DNA of 49,335 nucleotides from the NCBI GenBank assembly GCA_947631075.1, contig CANRJU010000001.1, forward strand, positions 1-49,335, given 5' to 3'. Both the position numbers and the translations under genes were made by a program. This document shows, piece after piece, positions 7,894 through 16,400 of this stretch; position 1 is the stretch's first letter, and each line of letters starts with the position of its first letter. The DNA is from an uncultured Lachnospiraceae bacterium (GTDB lineage Bacteria > Bacillota > Clostridia > Lachnospirales > Lachnospiraceae). The notes below the pieces were generated by a model that saw only the letters and a list, made by a program, of their open reading frames with translations, was not told the DNA's origin and did not search any database.

Positions 7894-9165
7894 TTAACAC
7901 TCCTCTATCATCTTTGCATCCGATATCATTCCAGCCATTTTTTTATATTCAGAATTATCTTCCCCCAATACCGTTTTCAGTTTCTCCAATACGGCAGAAG
8001 CCTTTTCGAAATCCGTATCATCTATAGCTGTCTCTATCTGATCAACTAATGTCTTTACATTCTTCGGCCTCGATACACTCTCCTGGCGATAACGAAGTAC
8101 ATCCTCCACCTCATACCCATAGCAATCCGGTAAATAACTGACATCTTTATCACTTTCTAAAAAAATAAGATTTGCATCTTTAGATGAAGCTATTACAATC
8201 GGCGAATGTGTTGCGATGATAAACTGAACATTCTCAAAAGTTTTACGCAATGCCTCTATTACATTCCACTGCCACTTTGGATGCAAATGCAAATCTATCT
8301 CATCTATCAAAACAATTCCTTCTATCTGTTCCCTTTTCTCCAATTCCGGATTTAACATACATGCTCTATACGCCAAATCCATAATCATCCATAATAATGA
8401 TTGATACCCCGCACTCAGCTTCGAAATCGGCATTTCTACCTGATCGTTTTTATAAACCAATTCGTTAAACTGTGGTGAATAATAAACTGCCGGAATATCC
8501 TCCATTTCATTTATTTCCTTCATAAAAGACGCTACTATATTCTTAAACATTTCATATTCGCGCACAAATCCTTTATTGGAAGCCACAATTTCCTGCTTGA
8601 GACACCACTGTTTAATAGATTTGACATCCATAGAAGATTTCAGGCATCCAACATATCCACATCTTCTATCATCTAGCTTTTTCTTTAATTCTGCCCCCAA
8701 ATCACCCTTCTCAACTCTCCATGCCCTGGCAGCACTTTGAAAACTGATCAACGGAAGAAGAGCTTCCGAATCATTTGTCAGATTTTTCATCCATATACAT
8801 ACATCTTTATCATCTGTTTTCATGGTTTTAGAAGATCGTTCTTCCTTTACTCTGTTCCAGATAAACTCCTGTTCATTCATGCTTTGCAAAACACATCCTA
8901 CAGAAGCCGGCTCACAATATTCAATCGATGCCGACGAATCTCCAAGTGGTTTGATTTTTAAATGAATATCCTCTTTTAAAATATTTATTGGGGTAACGCC
9001 TGTCACATTTTCAAACATTCCCCCAAGAGCCACTGCCATTCCCTCTAAAACAGACGTCTTTCCTGCCCCATTATCTCCAATAAGCAGATTCACCCCTGGT
9101 TTTAAGTCAATATCTAAGCTTTCGATTGCTTTATAATTTTTTATATGAATCTTTTTCAAGTACAT
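7894..9165 (-). CDS. ptuA: AAA ATPase (SMC/OLD-like), PtuA-like (Septu defence component)
   Basis: A 423-residue ABC/SMC-like ATPase. Walker A is GDNGAGKTS near residue 31, the signature-like SKLSAGYQSLLW is near residue 245, Walker B is IVLIDEIDLHLHP, and the H-loop region is IIATHSPIV. This is the architecture of PtuA, which assembles with the HNH protein PtuB into the anti-phage Septu complex. AAAGGAGG precedes the ATG. The HNH gene follows directly, which is the main reason for the Septu call; other AAA-HNH pairs exist, so the subtype is not certain. Confidence 0.82.
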   Translation of the reverse strand: MYLKKIHIKNYKAIESLDIDLKPGVNLLIGDNGAGKTSVLEGMAVALGGMFENVTGVTPINILKEDIHLKIKPLGDSSASIEYCEPASVGCVLQSMNEQEFIWNRVKEERSSKTMKTDDKDVCIWMKNLTNDSEALLPLISFQSAARAWRVEKGDLGAELKKKLDDRRCGYVGCLKSSMDVKSIKQWCLKQEIVASNKGFVREYEMFKNIVASFMKEINEMEDIPAVYYSPQFNELVYKNDQVEMPISKLSAGYQSLLWMIMDLAYRACMLNPELEKREQIEGIVLIDEIDLHLHPKWQWNVIEALRKTFENVQFIIATHSPIVIASSKDANLIFLESDKDVSYLPDCYGYEVEDVLRYRQESVSRPKNVKTLVDQIETAIDDTDFEKASAVLEKLKTVLGEDNSEYKKMAGMISDAKMIEEC

Positions 9166-9257
9166 CTATCTCGCCTCCTTTACCTATATCTTTGCCAGAA
9201 AAAATTTTTTTAATGCCACTCTTTCTGTACTCCAATATTTTACATGACATACTTTCC

Positions 9258-9896
9258 TCAAAATTTCAGTTTCAACTCCACCAGGACCGGCGCCTTCACA
9301 TATCCGGCAAACACATCCCCGTCTGACGGTTTCCCCACAATACTGCCGTAATGCGTGGGAATCACTACCTCCGGCTGAATCGCGTTCGCAAGCTCCGCCG
9401 CCTTCCTGGCCTCCATCGTGTAGGTGCCGCCAATGGGAATCAGCGCAATGTCGCACTTGACCGCCTTCGCCTCATCGGTAGCGTCCGTATCCCCGGCGAC
9501 ATAGATGCGCTTCCCGCCTATCTGCATAATATAGCCCACCCAGCCAGCGCTCTTGGGATGAAACGGCTTGTGCAAATTGTACGCCGGCACTGTCTCAATC
9601 GCCAGCCCCTCTATATCCTGCTCCATGCCCAGCGCGACCGTCACAATCTGCTTCACCAGCGCAGATGCCTCCTCCGCTTTTTTCTTCATCTTTTCCGGAA
9701 CCACCAGCACTGTGTCCTTTCCCGCTGCCTTCGCGATATCTTCCGGTGAAAAATGATCGAAATGGTCATGCGTAATCAGAATAAAATCCGCGTCATGGGG
9801 AGCTGTTTTCATCTGAAACGGATCCAGATAAATCGTCCTGTCCCCGTCCTTGATCCGAATACTGCTCTGGGTAAATACTTCGATATTTTCTGTCAT
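9258..9896 (-). CDS. Small MBL-fold metallo-hydrolase
   Basis: A 212-residue single-domain metallo-beta-lactamase-fold protein. The di-zinc motif THDHFDH is near residue 43, AGDTDATDE supplies the bridging Asp, and IPTHYGS supplies the last His. It resembles generic UPF0173/L-ascorbate-lactonase-like hydrolases common in Lachnospiraceae, and the substrate is unknown. It starts 18 bp after the csm6 stop codon with its own ribosome binding site (AAAGGAGA), so co-transcription with csm6 is likely. It may be a housekeeping enzyme that csm6 landed beside, or an accessory enzyme; the sequence does not decide. Confidence 0.85.
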   Translation of the reverse strand: MTENIEVFTQSSIRIKDGDRTIYLDPFQMKTAPHDADFILITHDHFDHFSPEDIAKAAGKDTVLVVPEKMKKKAEEASALVKQIVTVALGMEQDIEGLAIETVPAYNLHKPFHPKSAGWVGYIMQIGGKRIYVAGDTDATDEAKAVKCDIALIPIGGTYTMEARKAAELANAIQPEVVIPTHYGSIVGKPSDGDVFAGYVKAPVLVELKLKF

Positions 9897-9914
9897 TGTG
9901 ATATGTCTCCTTTC

Positions 9915-11321
9915 TTAATTTAATGAAAGACTGCTATCCAGAACCCGGATAATTTTCTGATTCATAGAATCATAGGAGTTCCAAATTTCATCTTCTGGCG
10001 CAATACCAATAAACTCTGCCAGCTTTTTTATCTTCTCCATAATCTCGCCTGGCAACAGCCCCTTTCTTTTTCTATTTGTCAAATATTGATTATCTGCGGA
10101 AACAAAACCTTTAGCATCCGTTTCTGTCAAGCGCGTCCACTTCTCAATCATGTCCTCCGTGACCGGAGTCATTGTGTGAGCCGCCCTGTTTCTGACCTTT
10201 TCCTCCACTATCCGCAGCTCCTCAATCAAAAGATTCAGCTTTTGATTTTTTGACAGGGCAAGAATCAAATCTTTAATATGCACGGAATACACCGGACCAT
10301 TATAATTAAATTGTCCTTGATACCTATCTTGCAAAATCCGCTCCGCCTCGCTGCCTTTTAATTTGTTCTTGTCCCATTTCCGCACCCCGTTCCACTCGAT
10401 ACAATATGTATCAATATCCGTATGACACTGTTTTTTTAACGCACGTTCCATCAGAGCAACAATCGGCGGCGTAATCGCCCTTACAAAATCGTCATAATTT
10501 CCGCGAAGCTTTTTTATCTGCAAACTCAGAAGATACTCCACCACAATCCTCTCTCCCTCGCTTCTGACGGGCATGGGCTGATATCCGATTTTTCCGGCAA
10601 TCTCATTGACGCGATACGCATTTAGTTCAGCTCTCGCCTTTGCCTGCTCCAAATACAGCAGACATTCCGGTGAAAGCTGCTCTTTCATCCCTTCCGCGAC
10701 CTGATAGGCCGCCGTATAATCATACGCCAGCAAATGCTTTTTTACAATATTGGCTTTCAGCAAAGAAGCCAGATTGACTGACTTCACAACCTGGCAGCGC
10801 GACGGAATATCCGGAAGGTTATCCTCATTGCACTCCCACTGCGCTTCCACCTCATACTCCTGCATATTCTCGTCCATGCGATTGCTGCTTTTCAGCGGAG
10901 TTGTCACCTGAATTGCCTGAAACGGAACCTCGGCCAAGGTAGACAGCACAACCAGGGCGTTCTTCATCGCCGGCGTCCCCGATGAAATATTAACATACAG
11001 CTCATCTTCTGGAAGCATCGTTTTCCTTATGTCCGTAATGCAGGTAATAAAATCCTGATAGAAAATTTCATGATCCTGCACATCTTTCAGGTCTTCACGA
11101 ATAATCAGTTCTGTGCGGAACGAATGACCGCACATTTTCCCCAGCTCATCCAAACAGTACAGGTAACGATTATCCCGTTTGTGATTTTCATACATTTCAA
11201 AAGACAGATACAAATACACCTTATCCGGGAGGTAATGCCTGCAAATATGGAGCAGCGAGCCATCCCTGTAATTTCTGATTGGATCCGAGCCTCCCACCGG
11301 CGAAAATAAAATTCTGCTCAT
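9915..11321 (-). CDS. csm6: Csm6, CARF-HEPN ribonuclease of type III-A CRISPR
   Basis: A 468-residue effector activated by cyclic oligoadenylate made by Cas10. The N-terminal CARF domain shows LFSPVGGSDPI at residues 5-15 and NISSGTPAMKNAL near residue 111. The C-terminal HEPN domain keeps the R-x4-H ribonuclease motif as RNRAAH (about residues 377-382). GAGGAGAG lies upstream of the ATG. It is separated from cas2 by about 20 kb and from csm5 by about 24 kb, with a defence island and ligA between. Its promoter, 5' UTR and an upstream degenerate CRISPR repeat are nearly the same as those of cas1, pointing to shared origin and control. Confidence 0.93.
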   Translation of the reverse strand: MSRILFSPVGGSDPIRNYRDGSLLHICRHYLPDKVYLYLSFEMYENHKRDNRYLYCLDELGKMCGHSFRTELIIREDLKDVQDHEIFYQDFITCITDIRKTMLPEDELYVNISSGTPAMKNALVVLSTLAEVPFQAIQVTTPLKSSNRMDENMQEYEVEAQWECNEDNLPDIPSRCQVVKSVNLASLLKANIVKKHLLAYDYTAAYQVAEGMKEQLSPECLLYLEQAKARAELNAYRVNEIAGKIGYQPMPVRSEGERIVVEYLLSLQIKKLRGNYDDFVRAITPPIVALMERALKKQCHTDIDTYCIEWNGVRKWDKNKLKGSEAERILQDRYQGQFNYNGPVYSVHIKDLILALSKNQKLNLLIEELRIVEEKVRNRAAHTMTPVTEDMIEKWTRLTETDAKGFVSADNQYLTNRKRKGLLPGEIMEKIKKLAEFIGIAPEDEIWNSYDSMNQKIIRVLDSSLSLN

Positions 11322-11404
11322 AAATATTCTCTCCTCATTATATGTTTAATAAATAACATTTTTCTTTAATTTCAGGTCAGTTTTAATTGGCTTCTTTTAC
11401 TGAT

Positions 11405-11433
11405 AGAATACATTTTTTCCGGCATATTGTCAA
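11405..11433 (-). promoter_or_regulatory. Promoter of csm6, copy of the cas1 promoter
   Basis: On the minus strand TTGACA (11428-11433), a 17-bp spacer, then TATTCT (11405-11410). The -35, -10 and most of the spacer match the cas1 promoter at 32610-32638. The match continues downstream through CAGTAAAAGAA, AAAACTGACCTGAAA, AAATGTTATTTA and the AATGAGGAG ribosome binding region, so the whole 5' UTR of about 80 nt is homologous. Confidence 0.85.
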
Positions 11434-11436
11434 TAC

Positions 11437-11476
11437 GGTTTCCCGTTCCTTCTCGGGGGGCTATTCTTCTAAAATT
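11437..11476 (-). repeat. Solitary degenerate CRISPR repeat upstream of csm6
   Basis: Read on the minus strand it contains TTAGAAGAATAG, then CCCCCCGAGAAGG, then AACGGGAAACC. These align to the array repeat (TTAGAAAATAG, CCCCGAGAGGGG, ACGGAAAC) with a few substitutions and small indels. It ends about 3 bp before the csm6 -35 box and overlaps the stop codon of the preceding small gene (11469-11471). No second repeat or spacer accompanies it. The matching element before cas1 is at 32642-32678. Confidence 0.8.
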
Positions 11477-11669
11477 CCGCATCATCTTTTAACACATAGT
11501 TGTCGAGATCTATCCCTCTCTTATTTTTCGCCATTTCTATTAACTTTTCCGGTGATGCCTTTTCTACATCAAAAGATTCCATTAAAGCAGCCCCAAATCC
11601 GCCTCCGAAATAGGCGCCATAACATTCCTGTTTCATATCTTCTCTTAATTTTTCGATGTCAATTTTCAT
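11469..11669 (-). CDS. Small protein of unknown function, paralogue of the next upstream gene
   Basis: 66 residues starting MKIDIEKLREDMKQE. The upstream ATG giving MEEKT is rejected because it lies inside the ribosome binding site TATGGAGG. It shares a pattern with the 87-residue protein upstream: L(R)xD near the N-terminus, a small-residue stretch ending in A(L/M)M, then D(V)xxASxEx(L)IxxAK and a final LxxY. I recognise the type as a recurrent hypothetical family in Firmicutes but know no function. Its stop codon is embedded in the degenerate CRISPR repeat before csm6. Confidence 0.7.
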   Translation of the reverse strand: MKIDIEKLREDMKQECYGAYFGGGFGAALMESFDVEKASPEKLIEMAKNKRGIDLDNYVLKDDAEF

Positions 11670-11705
11670 TGTTTTTTCCTCCATAATATTTTTTTGATAC
11701 CATCA

Positions 11706-11969
11706 TCATATTAACGGATTATCAAACCAATCAATGCGCATTTCTTCCCTTGTTTCTCTTTTTTTACTATTATTAGTATTGCTTTTTTTTCTGTACTTGT
11801 TCAAATCAAATTTATTTTTTTTTGCTAATTTTATTAGTTCTTCGGAAGATGCTGTTTTTACATCAATCACATCCATCATTGCAATCGGGGACGCCATAAA
11901 CATTGCAGATGTAAAATAATCCTCCAAATCCTTTCTTAATCTGATAAAATCAAAATTGTTATTAACCAT
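11706..11969 (-). CDS. Small protein of unknown function, paralogue of the next downstream gene
   Basis: 87 residues starting MVNNNFDFIRLRKDLEDYF. The core to about residue 60 parallels the 66-residue neighbour (MASPIAMMDVIDVKTASSEE against its FGAALMESFDVEKASPEK), followed by a lysine- and asparagine-rich tail. GAAGGAGG precedes the ATG. It lies 27 bp after the coiled-coil gene and 36 bp before the 66-residue gene, so the three probably form one transcript. AT-rich. Function unknown; an immunity or chaperone role for the larger neighbour is only a guess. Confidence 0.7.
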   Translation of the reverse strand: MVNNNFDFIRLRKDLEDYFTSAMFMASPIAMMDVIDVKTASSEELIKLAKKNKFDLNKYRKKSNTNNSKKRETREEMRIDWFDNPLI

Positions 11970-11996
11970 ATGACAAACCTCCTTCTATAACATGCT

Positions 11997-13352
11997 CTAC
12001 TTCACACGAAAAATTATTTGACCTTTGTTGTTTATACTTCTACTCACTAATCCATCTTCTTCTAAAGAAAATAAAATTTGGTAAATTCTCAACTTGCTTA
12101 AATCTTTAATCAATATTATCTTATCCTTTCTATTCGGATTAATTGTTCTGTTACGTTTTATTAACTCATACATTTTTCTTCTTGCACATGAATATGAATT
12201 ATTTCTATTCATATCAGTTAATCCACACTTACTATTAGTAACTCGATACTTATTTTTGCTTAATGATGGAGTATTTCTTTTTATTATACTGGAAATTTTT
12301 TCTTTAATATCTTTTGGATTGGTAGGCATTTTAAATGATTGTTCTAACTCTAATATTTTCTTTTTGTATTCGTTATCAAATCTTTCTATAATCTCCTCTC
12401 TTTTCTTTTTATAATCCGTATTAGTATTTGTAATTTCCAACCTAATTTTTTCTATTTTATGTTTGTTGATATCAATTTCATTTAATAATTTATTCTTTTG
12501 ACGAAATTTTAATATCCCCAATATGAATAATTCATCCTCTTTAATCATGTTTTCTTTTTCCACTAATTCAATGTTCTTTTGGAAATCCGCTATAATTTCA
12601 TCATTTCCCTTTTTTAGTATATCTATCTGTTCATTTTTTAATGACTCACATTCTTCTTCAATTTTTTTTCGTTCAAATTCCAATTCTTCTTGAATTTCCT
12701 TGATTTCATTTTTATATATTTTCTGTTCTTCTTTCAAATCTCCTAATATTTCAGATAAAAAAATTTTATTATTTTCTTCTTCCTTTTTTCTTTTTTTTAC
12801 TACTTGTGGATCTTTTTCATATTCTCGTTTCCACCAACGCTTAATATCATTTAATTCATTCGGAATATCATAAACAAATCTTCCCAAATCCCGATAAAAT
12901 GAACTATATTTGAAAGAATCATATTCTAAAGCAAGCCCAAAAAAAGTATTAAATGATAAACTCAAATCAGAAAACGCATCGAATACATCTCCTACAATAT
13001 CATTTATGCCTTCTTTTAATAAATAATTTGCACCTTGCTTTAATAATTTTTTCCCTTCTCTGTCTAATTCAGTCAAAAAATCATCGTATTTACATCCATA
13101 TGACCTTGCCACCTGTTTTATGTTTTTCATTTCCCATTTTAATTCATATTCTGATTTTATTTTTTTGCTCTCTAAACCACTACTGTATTCATCTCGAGTA
13201 AATTCCCAATCTTCCCTAAGTCTTTTTAAATTTTTTTTTGCCTGCTTTAAAAATTCATCACAGTACTCCTTCAAATCATTTTCTTCCTGTTTAGTATCTT
13301 TGGTATTATTTTCTTTAAAATCACCGTTGCTATTTCCTGATATCTTTTTCAT
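11997..13352 (-). CDS. Lysine-rich coiled-coil protein of unknown function
   Basis: 451 residues from the ATG at 13350-13352 (GGAGG six bases upstream). An ATG at 13391 with AGGAG would add 13 residues and is a real alternative. Very rich in Lys, Glu, Asn and Ile and markedly AT-rich compared with neighbours. Residues 30-190 form a helical region with several tryptophans. About 190-340 is long charged coiled coil (KKRKKEEENNKIF onward). The last 70 residues look like a winged helix (LSKLRIYQILFSLEEDGLV). No catalytic motif is seen. It lies 80 bp after the DUF1998 helicase gene on the same strand. Its start context TATGGAGGAAAACAATG nearly repeats that of the 66-residue gene. Probably recently acquired. 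Confidence 0.7.
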   Translation of the reverse strand: MKKISGNSNGDFKENNTKDTKQEENDLKEYCDEFLKQAKKNLKRLREDWEFTRDEYSSGLESKKIKSEYELKWEMKNIKQVARSYGCKYDDFLTELDREGKKLLKQGANYLLKEGINDIVGDVFDAFSDLSLSFNTFFGLALEYDSFKYSSFYRDLGRFVYDIPNELNDIKRWWKREYEKDPQVVKKRKKEEENNKIFLSEILGDLKEEQKIYKNEIKEIQEELEFERKKIEEECESLKNEQIDILKKGNDEIIADFQKNIELVEKENMIKEDELFILGILKFRQKNKLLNEIDINKHKIEKIRLEITNTNTDYKKKREEIIERFDNEYKKKILELEQSFKMPTNPKDIKEKISSIIKRNTPSLSKNKYRVTNSKCGLTDMNRNNSYSCARRKMYELIKRNRTINPNRKDKIILIKDLSKLRIYQILFSLEEDGLVSRSINNKGQIIFRVK

Positions 13353-13432
13353 TGTTTTCCTCCATACTGTTGTTTTTGATAATAACTTCATATTAAAATC
13401 TCCTAGTCAGAACATGCCTATCTACTCAACTG

Positions 13433-16400
13433 TCAAAAAACGGTAACCTTTCCTTTTTCAAATTCCTCGTTAGTTATTGGCTCAAGTTCACCCGCATAAT
13501 TCTCCAAAAAATCATAAGCATACTTTCTGTTCAGCTTATCATGAATCTTCTGGTTATAATAATTTCTCAGGCAGCTATAGCAGGAAGGCGAGCAGTTGCA
13601 TCCTTTAGTGATAGCGATTGCCTTATCGACAACCTGACGAAACTTGCCCCCGTCTTCTGTAACCATTCGTCTCACATGACCAGCACCTCCTGCTACCGCA
13701 TCATAAAGAACAATTGAATAAATCAGTCTGTTATCATAAACGATTTTATGCAGGCATCCTTTGATGTCATTACGCTCGATATCCAAAACAGACGATAAAG
13801 CTTCCAGAAGAGCGTACATAACAGACAACATCACATCCTGACTGTCGGCCTGGGGAGTAGCAAATACCAGACGAACAACATCTGTCCTAAACACATGACA
13901 AAGTTTGTTCTTAACAAGTTTAACTTCACACTTCTTTCCCCAGGGTGTAGTATGTATTCGTTTCAATGTGTGCTGATGAGAATTAAAGCTTGCATCCTCC
14001 ATATTCTCTGTCGTACTCTCTGCATAACCACAATGAGGGCAAACATAAAAATCATCCTTGCAGACAACCATCAGAGAATCATTGATGGATGTCTCCATCT
14101 GGAAACGATTACCGTCATTCATTACAAAGGCGTACTTCTGCATGATTTGTCGCTGAGCATCGCCAATATAGAAATCATCGCTCCGATACACTTTGTCCGG
14201 CTTACGCATCGGAACATCCTTAGGCTTCGCATCTGCAACAAAACCTTTACGCGGTTCAATAGCCTGCTTCCACCTAATCCTAGGGATAATCTCATGGCAG
14301 GAAACACATTCCTCTCCTGAAGAATCCGGCTCCATAAATCTATGATTCCAGGTCTGACAGGAGGGATTTTCGCATTGTGCAATGTAGGCAGTTTCCCAAT
14401 CCTGGCCCGTAGTTTGCGGAAGCTTACGAATATATCTACTTGTGTACAGTTTACCATCTGCAACTACCTGTGCATCTGGAGCATACTCAGAAATAGCAAG
14501 CTGCAGATCGCGTACCATTTGCAATTTCCTATCCGTTGATGAGTTGGCATTCTGATATAGTTCCACCGTATCAACAGGAAAGCCGTACTTCGGCAAAACG
14601 TTGTTTCTTACGAGAAATTCAATCAACTCATTGCGTCCGCGGTTATCATCTTTACCACGTCGATAAGACCACAGTTTTTTTTCGACTGCAGCCGCCTCCT
14701 GTGTGAGCCCCTTTTTAAGCAGTCCATTATATTCGTCAATATAATATTGCACTGTTTGACGAAATTCATCTACAGCAATTTTCAGAACTCCATCATCTCC
14801 AATCAACTTATCAATCCAGGAATAATCAGTGATTCCCATAATGGAGTGCATATTTTCTGGAATAGATGCTTTCAAAATTTCTTTCAGATGCTCAGGCTTA
14901 CTCCTCAGATAAGCGCAAAGCCGTTCCCACCCATCTCCATTTAGAAATACATCAGCGTTATTAGCATTATAAACATCCACCTGTTTTGCAAAGAAATCAC
15001 TTAATGCAACCGCAAAGATATGACGAAGAATCACCTTCTCATTTCTTACAGTGAAAAGTGGGACACCAATCTTTCCAGTAATCATATTTTCTGGATTTTT
15101 GTAATAGGTGAAATCGTGCGAGCTCAGCTTTGAATACGTCAATGAAAAGGCGGCTGCATTCTTTCCACGCCCTGCGCGACCTGCTCTCTGCACATAGTTT
15201 GCCGGTGAAGGCGGCATATTTCGCAAATAAACCGTTTCAAGGTCACCGACATCGACGCCCATTTCAAAAGTCGTTGAGCAACTCAGAGCATTGATTTCCT
15301 TGTTTACAAACATCTCCTGATACTTCTGCTGTTCTTCCCGACCAAGCTGAGCTGTATGCTCCTTGATATGCAACGGCTGCATCAAACTAGATTGATAAAG
15401 TTTTGCATAGTGATTGTCTTCCAATAAACTTGCATGTGTAATCTGTTTCAGATGCCCTCCACATTTCAATGTTGTACACATGCCCTTACAATTGATCATG
15501 CTGGTTTTGCCGCAAACATCACAGACATAGATAGGCACATCTTCCGTCCCAGCGCCGATTGTAAAACGCTCGGCGCTGAAATAAAACTCATCATTGCCTG
15601 CGGTAGAAAGCGGTTCTTCTCCCCTGAGAACCTCATCCCAGTAAATCTGCAAAAGCTCATTTGCTGATGCCTCGTCCAAATTCAAAACCTTCATTACCCT
15701 TTTCAAGCGCCCATTTTTAAGCAGATTACCGTTTTTTCTGATAGCCGAAGACCACCCGGCAAGATAAGATTTTTTCTTGTCCTTATCCAAATCCTTGCAG
15801 CGCTTTACACGTTTTGCTTTTGCTGTATAGAAAATATACTCCCGATCATCATCTGTCAGTTCACAGTCACCCTCGATGGCACCGTGATAAACAATATCCA
15901 TCGCCAACAGATCAAATAGCGCCTTCATATCCTGAATATTCTGACCGTAAGCTTCTGCCACACCAGCCATCACTTCTTCGCTATTGCCCTTATAGTTGAA
16001 TTTAATAATACCCATAGATACAAGACTGGTGCTTCTGCGGGCATTTGCCATCTCATTGAGGACTGCAATCCAAGCGTTCTTTCTGCTAATAGCTGTAAGG
16101 TTTTCTGTTCCCTTATCGCCAGGTTCTGCAAATGTCCTGCAGGAATCGAAATAAGCAGTCAGTTCATCTACAAAATGCTGAATCTCCCAGGGATGCGCAG
16201 CCATATTATCGCGATTCTTATCAACAACATGCCAAATTCCACGCCGGCGAAGGAATTCACTATAAGAAGCTGTCATATAAGAAGCGAAGAAGGCTGCCTC
16301 ACCACGACTGTCAGAAAAAGACAGAAACTGTCTCTTTCTTTTGATAATATCTACCTGCGCCGACTGTTTTGCAGAACTAAAAAGCCCCCTTTTGCTACCA

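Noticed and set aside
7148..9165. Retron-Septu
   Set aside because: No reverse transcriptase gene or msr/msd-like inverted structure was found near the ATPase-HNH pair.
11437..11476. The csm6-proximal repeat as a working mini-CRISPR array or a copied leader
   Set aside because: There is one degenerate repeat with no spacer and no second repeat. The cognate copy lies at the trailer end beside the cas1 promoter, not at the leader, so it is a promoter-linked relic or a regulatory site.
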